Source of the DNA: Hyphomicrobiales bacterium
Lineage (GTDB): Bacteria; Pseudomonadota; Alphaproteobacteria; Rhizobiales; Beijerinckiaceae
Direction: 5' to 3'
DNA length: 53,110 nucleotides
Assembly (NCBI GenBank): GCA_004144595.1
Contig: SEEM01000020.1
Coordinates: 1-53,110 of the forward strand
Of the stretch, positions 1-7,722 are shown in pieces. The notes below the pieces were generated by a model, which did no database searches, was not told the origin of the DNA, and saw only the letters and a list, made by a program, of their open reading frames with translations. Both the position numbers and the translations under genes were made by a program. The stretch's first letter is position 1. Each line of letters opens with the position of its first letter.

Positions 1-1
1 G

Positions 2-922
2 CCGCCCCCCGCAGCACAACCTCCCACCACGCAACCACAGGCGGGGCAGCAGCAGCAGCCATCGCGACCGCAACGCCCGCCCCCGTCAGGCACATCGGGA
101 TCGCAGGTGGCGTTGAACACCGAACCACCGCAGCAACAGGCGCCGATGCGTCCCCCTGCGACCGAGCCCGTCAAGCCGCCTCCGGCCGTCGAGGTCAAGC
201 CGCCTGAACCGCCGCCCGTCGCCGTCGTCATTCCGACGCCTCCAGCCAGCCAGAGCGTCTCGCCGCCGCAGGTCGCCGCCATGGTTCCGGAGCCCGAGCC
301 GCGCACTCCGGCCGAGCGGATCGAGCGCTATGTCCGCGACTATGACGGCGGCTCCTGCTTCTTCCTCTGGCCGCTGGAGATCGGCGACCGCAAGGCGACG
401 CTGGAGGGATTTGGCAGCGCGTCGGCGCCCTTCGTCGCCTTCGACGGCGCCTTCAAGGCTGCGCAGGGTTTCGAGGCCCAGATTCACCTGCGGCCGATGA
501 CCGAGGCGCAGTGTCCGATGGTCGATTTCCTGCGCCGGCCCGGCATCGGTATCGACCGCAGCCCGCGCGTCCAGATCGGCGCCTTCAACATGAAGAGCGG
601 CGAGATCCTCAACGGCTCGGTCGAGGCCGGCGGCGGCCAGAATCTCGACGTCGTCCTGATCGGCGACGATGGCCTCGTCTACAACCTCGCCAGCTTCGCG
701 AAGCGCGAGGGCGGCAAGGTCACATTCAACCTCAAGCTCGAATCGACCGGCGGCGCCGCTCGCCCGCAGACAGTGCTCGCGCTCGTCACCAAGGAGGCCT
801 TGCCGGCGCTGTCGGGCCCCAATCCTTCACCGGCATCGGAGTTCTTCGCCAATCTCAAACTCGACCTTGCTCGCCAGACCGGCAAGCTCGGCCTGGGGAT
901 CAAATATTTCCGGATCGAGTGA
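2..922 (+). CDS. C-terminal part of a proline-rich exported or kinase-associated protein (5' partial)
   Basis: The frame is open from base 2, so the gene begins before the window; a GTG at 107 is in frame but need not be the start. The visible protein opens with a Pro/Gln/Ala-rich stretch of about 90 residues, typical of an unstructured linker. A compact domain of about 200 residues follows, with YDGGSCFFLW near its start, QCPMVDFL in the middle and a final GLGIKYFRIE. From memory, this type of domain occurs at the C-terminus of some rhizobial Ser/Thr-kinase-like proteins, where it would lie in the periplasm beyond a proline-rich linker. No kinase motif is visible here, so that assignment is inference. 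It ends just before a palindromic repeat. Confidence 0.6.
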   Translation, partial: PPPAAQPPTTQPQAGQQQQPSRPQRPPPSGTSGSQVALNTEPPQQQAPMRPPATEPVKPPPAVEVKPPEPPPVAVVIPTPPASQSVSPPQVAAMVPEPEPRTPAERIERYVRDYDGGSCFFLWPLEIGDRKATLEGFGSASAPFVAFDGAFKAAQGFEAQIHLRPMTEAQCPMVDFLRRPGIGIDRSPRVQIGAFNMKSGEILNGSVEAGGGQNLDVVLIGDDGLVYNLASFAKREGGKVTFNLKLESTGGAARPQTVLALVTKEALPALSGPNPSPASEFFANLKLDLARQTGKLGLGIKYFRIE

Positions 923-1003
923 GGCAACGGCCCCTCCCGTCTCCCGTTGCGGCAGAAGGTGGCTCAGCGAAGCCGAGACGGATAAGGGGTTGCACGACCT
1001 TCT

Positions 1004-1091
1004 CGTCATGCGAGCGAAGCGAAGCAATCCAGGAGCGGCAGCGCTCTACGTCCCCCTGGATCGCTTCTTCGCTCCGCTTTTCGCAATGACG
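1004..1091. repeat. Imperfect palindromic intergenic repeat
   Basis: The left part CGAGCGAAGCGAAGCAATCC is mirrored on the right by GATCGCTTCTTCGC and TCGCAATGACG, giving a long imperfect inverted repeat. It lies between the partial gene ending at 922 and the convergent small gene ending at 1164. Repeats with cores of this type (GTCATTGCGAGCGAAGC and its complement) are common in genomes of this order. It may be a mobile REP-like element and may also act as a transcription end. Confidence 0.6.
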
Positions 1092-1163
1092 GATAGCGCA
1101 GCGCGACCCATCATCCGGCGCTTCGCGGCACCGTCTCCCGCAAGGGAAGATGGACGATCCCGC

Positions 1164-1442
1164 TCAGTCCTCGCGATACAGAACGCCCCACTCGTCCTGC
1201 CAGATTCCAGCTCTGTCCTCGACCACGATCGGCGCCTGGATTTCGTTGGCGAGGCGGATCGCAGTGCGGAAGGCGTCTTTCGCCGGCAGTTCGTCGCTGA
1301 CGAAATCATTGACCAACTGCCCGCCGGAGAGGTCGGCCGGGCATAGCACATGCCCGAAGGCTTCTCCGCCGCGCTCCGACAGCTTGAGCGTGATCGCATC
1401 GGTCGGCGGTTCGTCGACCTGCTCGAAACGGTTGGCCGGCAT
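1164..1442 (-). CDS. Small hypothetical protein (92 aa)
   Basis: The start is placed at the ATG reading MPANRFEQ because AAAGGAGAAAGC, a strong ribosome-binding site, lies directly upstream; longer versions of the frame have no such site. The 92-residue product is soluble, with no signal peptide or membrane segment. It reads as a real protein (ITLKLSERGGEAFGHVL, IRLANEIQAPIVVED). I do not recognise a family. The gene lies 57 bases downstream of the zinc-ribbon/transglycosylase gene on the same strand and could be cotranscribed with it. Confidence 0.65.
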   Translation of the reverse strand: MPANRFEQVDEPPTDAITLKLSERGGEAFGHVLCPADLSGGQLVNDFVSDELPAKDAFRTAIRLANEIQAPIVVEDRAGIWQDEWGVLYRED

Positions 1443-1499
1443 TAGCTTTCTCCTTTCGCTGCTCCTGGGAGCGGATCGGCGCGGGCAGATTCGCACGCG

Positions 1500-3287
1500 T
1501 CATTTCTTCGGTGGCGGCCGGGCGATGCCCCCGCCTCCGCCGGGCCTGACCGCGCTGTAGCGGTCGAGCCTGATCTTGATCATGTCGTTGAACTTCTTGT
1601 GGACTTCGGAGACAGAGAGCACCTTGGTCTCGCCGCCGGCATCGGAATAGAAGATCGGGCGGTTCGCCTGGGCCGGCCGCGGCAACAGCTCCGCCGCCTT
1701 GACGCCCGGCGTCTCTTCCATCGTCTCGATGAAGGTCTGCGCCGCGTCGGGACCGAGGAAATGGATCAGGTAGATTTCGCCCCCGGTAAGGTGGCGGCCC
1801 AGCGCCCGCTCCAGCCTCAGCGTATCGCGCTTCAACATCTCGGCCGCCAGCAGCGCCGAGATATAGGGCTCGCGCCGCATGTCGAGGATGCGCTGACGCT
1901 GGGACCCGTCGGTCACGACGAATTGCCGCCCGGACCGGCCGATCAGCTTCACGTCGGCGGCGAGTCCGTGCTTGGTCCCAAACTCGTAGATCACGCCCAG
2001 CCAGGTCTGCTCGATGAACTGGTAGAGCCCGGTCGCCGAGGAGGTCTGCGCCTTCACCGCCGTCGAGAACGACGATTCCTTGTCGGCCACGGCCATCAGC
2101 AGGGTCGGGTCCGCGCCCACGACCTTGCTCGCGCGCACGATCAGGTCGACGAGATGGCGGCGGATCTTGATCGGCCCGAAAGCCAGGATCTGGTCGGGAT
2201 CGCCGCTGGAAATCTGCGGCGGTGGCTGGGGCGCGCCGCTCGGCGAGACCGGTCCCGGCGGTGGCCCGCTCTGCATCTTCGGCGGCACCAGCAGGATGTT
2301 CGAGGGCAATTGCAGCTGGTTGACCGGCATCTGCTGGGCCGGCGCGTCGTCCTGCGGCTTGATCGCCGCCAGCGACGGATCATTGTCGAGGGCGAACTGG
2401 GCGGCCTGCCGCGCGCCCTCCAGATCCTGCTCCACCGAGGACAGGATCAGCGAGGGCCGTGCCGGTGCATCCTTCAACGCCGGCGCCTCGAAGGCCGCGA
2501 TCTCGATGCCCCGCTCGGGCTGCGGCCGCTCCTGCTGCTGCAGCCGGGCATAGGCGAGGCCAAGCACGCCAGCCGTCAGACAAGCCACGCCAGCCGCCAC
2601 GACCGCAATCGCCCTGCGTCCGGAAGCGGTCTTCTTTGGCCGCGCATCAACCAGGCCGGCCGCATCCGCAGGCTTCGCCGGAAGCGCTTGCGGAGCTGTC
2701 GCCGAAGCGGCCGCCCGAGGCGAAACCGGCTGCGCGGCGGAAACGGAAGGCTGGACCGGAGCACCGCGTGCCGGCTCAACCGGCCGCCTTCGCGAGGGAG
2801 CGGAAGCCAACGGCGCCGGAGCAGGCGATGGCGCCGGCGGTGGTGCGGGAGCCGCAGGCACCGCTGCCGCCTCCGGCTTTCCTGTCACCGCGCTCCGCAA
2901 CCTCTCCAGCCAGCCGGCATCTCCCTTCCCCGCAAGCGTCGTCAGGTCATCGGCAAGACGCTGAGCCATCACTTGCGGCACGCTCGCCTCGCGCGCAATC
3001 ATGCTGACGGCGGCCTTGCCGGGTTGCTCCGACACCACCTTCAGCGCGTAGAACCAGAGCTGGAGCGGGGTGCGCCGGCTTTCCAGCGGCGTCCCGGCCG
3101 CCGGATGGATCATGTAGTTGCAATGCTGGCAGGCGAAGCCGCGCAACTTCGGGCGCGGCTCGAACTGCGCCGGCCGGCCGCAGGCGGGGCAGGTCATGCT
3201 CGTCCCGCCATGGCGCAGGCGCATCAACGCGGCGAGGCAAGCCTCCTCCGGAAACAGCGCCTGGAATTGACGGAAGCGCTCGCTCAT
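1500..3287 (-). CDS. IS1595-type zinc-ribbon / single-pass membrane / lytic transglycosylase fusion
   Basis: This 595-residue protein has three parts. Residues 28-80 form a zinc ribbon (CPAC at 33-36, CQHC at 53-56) followed by AGTPLESRRTPLQLWFYAL, the signature of the zinc ribbon in IS1595-type transposases. After a Pro/Ala-rich linker, residues 226-246 form one membrane segment. Residues 380-520 resemble a lytic transglycosylase SLT domain: ADKESSF carries the expected catalytic glutamate (Glu404), followed by SSATGLYQFIEQTW. The topology would put the ribbon in the cytoplasm and the transglycosylase in the periplasm, where it would cut peptidoglycan. No transposase catalytic core is present, so this is not a transposase. 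The ribosome-binding site is weak. Confidence is high for the domains and low for the joint role. Confidence 0.85.
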   Translation of the reverse strand: MSERFRQFQALFPEEACLAALMRLRHGGTSMTCPACGRPAQFEPRPKLRGFACQHCNYMIHPAAGTPLESRRTPLQLWFYALKVVSEQPGKAAVSMIAREASVPQVMAQRLADDLTTLAGKGDAGWLERLRSAVTGKPEAAAVPAAPAPPPAPSPAPAPLASAPSRRRPVEPARGAPVQPSVSAAQPVSPRAAASATAPQALPAKPADAAGLVDARPKKTASGRRAIAVVAAGVACLTAGVLGLAYARLQQQERPQPERGIEIAAFEAPALKDAPARPSLILSSVEQDLEGARQAAQFALDNDPSLAAIKPQDDAPAQQMPVNQLQLPSNILLVPPKMQSGPPPGPVSPSGAPQPPPQISSGDPDQILAFGPIKIRRHLVDLIVRASKVVGADPTLLMAVADKESSFSTAVKAQTSSATGLYQFIEQTWLGVIYEFGTKHGLAADVKLIGRSGRQFVVTDGSQRQRILDMRREPYISALLAAEMLKRDTLRLERALGRHLTGGEIYLIHFLGPDAAQTFIETMEETPGVKAAELLPRPAQANRPIFYSDAGGETKVLSVSEVHKKFNDMIKIRLDRYSAVRPGGGGGIARPPPKK

Positions 3288-3353
3288 TCCGCTGGCCCGC
3301 GCTCCATCGCCCCCTGCCGCAACGTTATTCCTCGGAGGGGCGCTTCACAATCG

Positions 3354-4907
3354 TCACGCACGCAGCAGCCCAAGGCGCGCGACATCCTTCAGATGCATCG
3401 CGACCTCCTCCGCCGTCGCCCGCTCCGGTAGGGCGGGAATGGTGATGCCGGCGCTGCGGGTTTCGTCGAGGAAGGCGTTCATCGCCTCGAGCAGCATGCG
3501 CTGGTCGCGCGAGCCGTCGAGCAGGCTGATGAATTTGCGCACGACGACGCCGTCGAGCTGGACGGTGCGATGGCGCAGGTCCGTGACCTCGGCGGAAGTC
3601 GAGGCCTGCCAGCGCGCGATCTCGCTGGCCGCCGGCTTCTCGCTGATCGCAGTCGTCAGCGGCGGCGCTTCCAGCCGGATGTCGAGCAACCCCGCCTTGA
3701 AGATCGCGATCAGCGCTTCGTCGAGCCTCGCGATCTCGTGCGCCCGGTCCGGCCCCAGCTCGGGCGCCGCGCCGTGGCAGGACTGTTCGACCAGTTCCTC
3801 CCAGGCGATGCTCGCCGGCCAGAGCGTGCTGAGGATCACGAGCGCGGCCTTGCAGAGCGGCAGGTCCACCGCGAGTTGCACGCCCTCGTCGAAGCTGAAA
3901 CGCTGGACACCCGGCTTCTCATCGGCTTTGGCCGGCGCTTGCCGCACATTGGCGGCGAGATGATAGGGCTTGAGCGAGCCCGGCCGCACGCCACGCCTCA
4001 GCGGGATATCAGCCCGGCACAGCAGCGTCTCGCGAAAGGCCCGGCCGATCAGCAGGTCGAGCGTCTGCTCGCGCAGCGCCATCTGCTCCAGCGGCATCCT
4101 GTCGAGCATCTGCTGGGCCGGCCCCTTGGCGGCGCCGTAGAGGTTGGGAAACGATGCCTCGGCCAGGAACTGCAGGCCACGGCCCTCGGCGACCGAGAGC
4201 ACCTCGTGCAGCGCGAAGGCGCGCGCGCCGGGGTTGAGGTCGTCGTGATAGAGGACGTTGTCGGGGACTTCGTCGATCTGCTTCAGCCGTTGCCGCAGCG
4301 CCGCGCCGTGGAAGCTGTCCGGGTCGCTGGCTTCGGCGATCTCCTTCAGGGCGGCGCGCGCGACCCTGACCCGCTCGCGCGGCTCCTCGATATCCTTGAC
4401 CGCGAAGAGCATCACGTCGCGCGCGAGGTCGCGCAGACGGCATCCGGGCAGCGCGTTGTAGCTGACATAGGCGACGCCGTGCGGCGCCAGCAATTGCCCG
4501 AACAGCGCGATGATCCGCTCGCGCACCACATCCGGCACCCAGGAATAGACACCGTGGACGATGACGTAGTCGAAGATCCCGATCTCCTCCCCCAAAGCGA
4601 GGATATCGCGCTGCTCGAAGGCGAGATTGCTTAGGCCCAGCTCCGAAGCATTGGCGCTCGCCTGCCGGATCGAATCGCCGCTGAGATCGATGCCGAGGAA
4701 GCGGCTGCCGGGATATTGCGCCGCCATCGGGATGAGATTGCCGCCGCGCCCGCAGCCGAGTTCGAGCACGCGCATCGCCGTCGGCAGGGCCGGGTCCATG
4801 CCGTGGAAATGAGCGATGGTCGCCAGCCGCGAGGGATGGGTCTGCGAAAAGGAATGGCCGGGATAGGCCACGGCATCATAGGGATTGATGGCAGGATCGC
4901 TCGTCAT
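3354..4907 (-). CDS. Class I SAM-dependent methyltransferase with methyltransferase regulatory domain
   Basis: The 517-residue protein begins with a Rossmann methyltransferase domain. The SAM-binding motif is VLELGCGRGGN (about residues 47-57), followed by FLGIDLSGDSI for the ribose-binding acidic residue and QRDI. The middle part (NALPGCRLRDLARDVMLFA, then about 80 residues) matches the methyltransferase regulatory domain. The C-terminal part (about residues 330-517) resembles the extra region of protein-lysine methyltransferases of the rickettsial PKMT type. The target is unknown; protein methylation, perhaps of surface proteins, is an inference from that resemblance. A GGAAG site six bases upstream of the ATG supports the start. 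It is transcribed divergently from the caspase-barrel gene. Confidence 0.85.
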   Translation of the reverse strand: MTSDPAINPYDAVAYPGHSFSQTHPSRLATIAHFHGMDPALPTAMRVLELGCGRGGNLIPMAAQYPGSRFLGIDLSGDSIRQASANASELGLSNLAFEQRDILALGEEIGIFDYVIVHGVYSWVPDVVRERIIALFGQLLAPHGVAYVSYNALPGCRLRDLARDVMLFAVKDIEEPRERVRVARAALKEIAEASDPDSFHGAALRQRLKQIDEVPDNVLYHDDLNPGARAFALHEVLSVAEGRGLQFLAEASFPNLYGAAKGPAQQMLDRMPLEQMALREQTLDLLIGRAFRETLLCRADIPLRRGVRPGSLKPYHLAANVRQAPAKADEKPGVQRFSFDEGVQLAVDLPLCKAALVILSTLWPASIAWEELVEQSCHGAAPELGPDRAHEIARLDEALIAIFKAGLLDIRLEAPPLTTAISEKPAASEIARWQASTSAEVTDLRHRTVQLDGVVVRKFISLLDGSRDQRMLLEAMNAFLDETRSAGITIPALPERATAEEVAMHLKDVARLGLLRA

Positions 4908-5277
4908 GGCCGCTTCCGCCCCGCTCCGTCCGCATCATTCCAGCCGAAGCGCCGCCCGGACGCCTCATTCATTTGAAGGAGCGGGCCCCGAGAGTGCCCG
5001 TCCGGCGCGTGCGAAACAAACCCCGCCGATCCGACAATTAAGTCACACCGGAGCGATTATACTTGCGACAGCGCTACGACTGCTGAGGATAACGCAAGGC
5101 AGGAATTGAACAAATAGGCCTTCGGCTCCGCTCTTCTCCATGGTTTTTTCGTGTCGATTTGATGTTGCTTCAACCGCCCGGTTTCTGGAAATCTCCATCA
5201 TATGACGGATGCCCGTTTGAATCGCGGGCGCCAGACAGGTCCAGCGAGTCGCTTTGCTCGCGCGCAGGAGAAGCAGC
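4908..5277. other. Intergenic region between divergent genes
   Basis: About 370 bases separate the methyltransferase from the caspase-barrel gene, so promoters for both directions should lie here. A TATACT-like sequence at 5058 and an A/T-richer stretch at 5100-5170 are the only promoter-like features I can see. I find no convincing gene, tRNA or strong inverted repeat. Confidence 0.4.
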
Positions 5278-7425
5278 ATGCGGATTCAAGCCCGGGCCTA
5301 TGCGTATCTCGTCGCTGCATTGGCTGCGGTCTTCGTCACGTTCAGCCTCGGTGCCACGCCCGCTCTTGCGCAAAAGCGCTTCGCCTTCGTCGTCGGCAAT
5401 GGCGAATATGCGAATGTCACCAAGCTGCCCAACGCACTGAACGACGCCAATGCGACCCGCACCATGCTGCAGGAAGCTGGCTTCGACATCACGCCGGCCC
5501 TCGACCTGTCTCTCGCCGGCCTGCGCAGCGCGCTCGACGTCTTCGTCGACAAGGTGCGCCGGGGTGGCCCTGACGCGACGGCGCTGGTCTATTACGCCGG
5601 TCATGCTGTCCAGCTCGACGGCGCCAACTACATCCTGCCGACCGACGTCCGCCCGCAGATCGCAACCCGGATCGCCGATCAATCGCTGTCGCTGAGCGAT
5701 ATCCTGAAGCGGCTCGACGGCGCCGGCGCCAAGTCCAAGATCGCGATCCTCGACGCCTGCCGCAATAACCCCTTTGCGGACCGCCCGACCGCCCGGGGTC
5801 TCGCCCTGCAGATCGTCGACGGCGCCAATGAAGGCATCAACAGCGAAGCCGGTCTTGCCCGCATCGACTCCAATAGCGGCACTTTCGTCGCCTTCGCGAC
5901 TTCTCCGGGCTCTACCGCTGCGGACGGCACCGGCGCCAACAGCCCCTTCACCACGGCATTCCTGCGCGAGGCGCGCGAGCCGGGTCTCGCCGTCGAGCAG
6001 ATTTTCCGGCGCATCCGCCTAGCCGTCTACGATTCCACCAACGGCACCCAGATCCCCTGGGATACCTCCTCGCTGATCACCGAGTTCAGCTTCTTCCAGC
6101 GCCCTGCCGGTGCGCCGGCGCCGCAGTCTACCACGGCCGGCAACGTGCCTCTGGCGGCCCGCCCGACCCTTGCCTCGCTGCGCGGCATGGCCCCGGCCGA
6201 TGCCGCCCGCACCGCGATCGCCTGGGATCGCAGCGACATCTACGGCAACGCGCTCGCCTTGAATCCCGACGCCCAGGACGCACTGCGCCTGAACCGCATC
6301 CTCGCCCAGCGGACAGATGAGCGGGCCTGGTCCGAAGCCATCCTCGCCGGTGATGCCGAATCCCTAAAGCTCTACGCACGGCTCTATCCGGTATCGGATC
6401 ACACCGCTGCGGCCTTGCGCCTGGCGGCGACTGCGCCGAGCCGCAACCGCGTCCAGGTCGCGCAGACCTGCCCGGTCTGCCCGGCCGTCCAGCAGCCCCG
6501 CTCGCGCCGGGCCGACTATACACCGCGCGGCGTCTCGCCGGCACGGTCCGGTATGCCGCGCCAGGCGCCCGTGACACCGCCCTACGCCCCCCCTCCGCAG
6601 GAACGGCAGGCTCAGGCGCCGGATGTGCCGATGCTCTACCCCGAGCGGCCGCGCTGGACGGGTTTCTATGCCGGCGGCTCGCTCGGCGGCGGCCGGCAAA
6701 GTGACCGCACGACCGTTGCTGGCCCGTTCGGCAGCCCGACCTTCACGCCAACGACAACGACGACCACTACCACGACGCTGCCAACGACCCCGTTCCCGAC
6801 GACGGTCGTGACGACCACCACGACGACCGGCGCACCGACCCCCACCGCGAGCGCGATCAATCCTCTGGCCGTGCCGCGCAGCCTGTCGCCAGATGGCAGC
6901 GGCATGGTCGGCGGCGCGCAGTTCGGCTTCAACTATCAGATCGGCGCGGTCGTCATCGGCGCCGAGACCGACCTGTCCGCGACGCGGCTCGGCGGCAGCC
7001 AGACGACTTCCGCCAATCCCGGCGGGACCCGCTTCACCACGCGCGCCGAGAACGAGGTCTCGATGCTCGGAACAGTCCGCGCCCGCGCCGGCTTCGTGCT
7101 CGGCGATTTCATGATCTATGGCAGCGGTGGCTACGCCTACGGCCTTGTCGACCAGAAGGGCTCGATCACGCCCGACAATCCCGCTACCACCTCTGGCGCC
7201 ACGGGCTCGCGTTCCGGCCTCGCTAGCGGCTGGGTGCTCGGCGGCGGCGTGGAATACGCGATCATGCCCGGCATGACGCTGAGGCTCGACTACGCGCATT
7301 ACGACCTCGGCAATCAGAAGCTGACCCTGCAGGACTATACCGGGCTCGCCCCCACGCAATACGCGACCATGCGCGCTCGCACGGCCGGGGATATCGTCAA
7401 GGCCGGCTTCAATTTCGGGTTCTGA
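5278..7425 (+). CDS. Caspase-like (peptidase C14) domain fused to an outer-membrane beta-barrel
   Basis: The start is the ATG at 5278, preceded by CAGGAGAAGCAGC; it gives a clean signal peptide ending ATPALA-Q. Residues 33-275 form a caspase-like domain with the catalytic pair in YYAGHAV (His109) and ILDACRNNPF (Cys161). A helical linker follows, with a CPVCP motif near 398-402 and a Pro-rich stretch. Residues 459-715 resemble an Omp25/OmpA-type eight-strand barrel: it opens with WTGFYAGGSLGGG, continues with VGGAQFGFNYQIG, and ends in the aromatic residue of GFNFGF, as expected for Bam-dependent insertion. Between the first two strands lies a Thr-rich insert of about 60 residues. This predicts a periplasmic caspase-like domain tethered to an outer-membrane pore or anchor. 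Proteolytic activity is inferred from the two residues only. Confidence 0.85.
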   Translation: MRIQARAYAYLVAALAAVFVTFSLGATPALAQKRFAFVVGNGEYANVTKLPNALNDANATRTMLQEAGFDITPALDLSLAGLRSALDVFVDKVRRGGPDATALVYYAGHAVQLDGANYILPTDVRPQIATRIADQSLSLSDILKRLDGAGAKSKIAILDACRNNPFADRPTARGLALQIVDGANEGINSEAGLARIDSNSGTFVAFATSPGSTAADGTGANSPFTTAFLREAREPGLAVEQIFRRIRLAVYDSTNGTQIPWDTSSLITEFSFFQRPAGAPAPQSTTAGNVPLAARPTLASLRGMAPADAARTAIAWDRSDIYGNALALNPDAQDALRLNRILAQRTDERAWSEAILAGDAESLKLYARLYPVSDHTAAALRLAATAPSRNRVQVAQTCPVCPAVQQPRSRRADYTPRGVSPARSGMPRQAPVTPPYAPPPQERQAQAPDVPMLYPERPRWTGFYAGGSLGGGRQSDRTTVAGPFGSPTFTPTTTTTTTTTLPTTPFPTTVVTTTTTTGAPTPTASAINPLAVPRSLSPDGSGMVGGAQFGFNYQIGAVVIGAETDLSATRLGGSQTTSANPGGTRFTTRAENEVSMLGTVRARAGFVLGDFMIYGSGGYAYGLVDQKGSITPDNPATTSGATGSRSGLASGWVLGGGVEYAIMPGMTLRLDYAHYDLGNQKLTLQDYTGLAPTQYATMRARTAGDIVKAGFNFGF

Positions 7426-7429
7426 GACC

Positions 7430-7466
7430 GACGAGACGCCCGCTGCTGTGAACTGCGGGCCTCGTC
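7430..7466 (+). terminator. Candidate transcription terminator hairpin after the caspase-barrel gene
   Basis: Five bases after the stop codon, GACGAG and GCCCGC pair with GCGGGC and CTCGTC. This gives a 12-bp stem with a two-base bulge and an 11-base loop. There is no clear T-run, so intrinsic termination is likely but unproven. Confidence 0.5.
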
Positions 7467-7492
7467 AGGCCTGACGACAGTGCCATGCCCCC

Positions 7493-7521
7493 TTGACACC
7501 GGCAGGTGCGATGGGGAATTT
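7493..7521 (+). promoter_or_regulatory. Candidate sigma-70 promoter for tRNA-Gly
   Basis: A perfect TTGACA at 7493-7498 lies 33 bases before the tRNA 5' end. A weak -10 element (GAATTT at 7516-7521) follows at 17 bases. The spacing would start transcription a few bases before the mature tRNA. This is inferred from position and motif only. Confidence 0.5.
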
Positions 7522-7531
7522 GGCGCCCGAT

Positions 7532-7605
7532 GCGGGTGTAGCTCAATGGTAGAGCAGCAGCCTTCCAAGCTGAATACCCGGGTTCGATTCCCGGTACCCG
7601 CTCCA
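7532..7605 (+). tRNA. tRNA-Gly (anticodon UCC)
   Basis: The 74-base sequence folds as a full cloverleaf. The acceptor stem is GCGGGTG with TACCCGC, ending T-CCA, so the CCA tail is encoded. The D arm is GCTC/GAGC. The anticodon loop CTTCCAA carries TCC, which reads GGA and GGG codons. The T arm is CCGGG-TTCGATT-CCCGG. The first anticodon-stem pair (G-A) is a mismatch. It stands alone between the caspase-barrel gene and the convergent GGDEF-EAL gene. tRNA genes are common integration sites, but I see no integrase nearby. Confidence 0.97.
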
Positions 7606-7722
7606 CCTTCCTCTGTCGCCCTGCTGCACAGGTTCCCCCGCTCATGCGCGCCCGGTCGAACCGCGTCTGCCGGCGGGATGCCGCAATCGTATGCCGCTAC
7701 GGGGCACGCCCCTCCAGAGGCG

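Noticed and set aside
1500-3287. Transposase of an IS1595-type element
   Set aside because: Only the zinc ribbon is shared; there is no DDE core and the rest is a membrane segment with an SLT-type domain.
1599-3431. 610-residue plus-strand open frame
   Set aside because: It is antisense to the zinc-ribbon/transglycosylase gene, has no domain features and is Arg-rich, as expected from the complement of a high-GC gene.
7532-7605. Integration site of a genomic island at tRNA-Gly
   Set aside because: No integrase gene and no second copy of the tRNA 3' end was seen near it.
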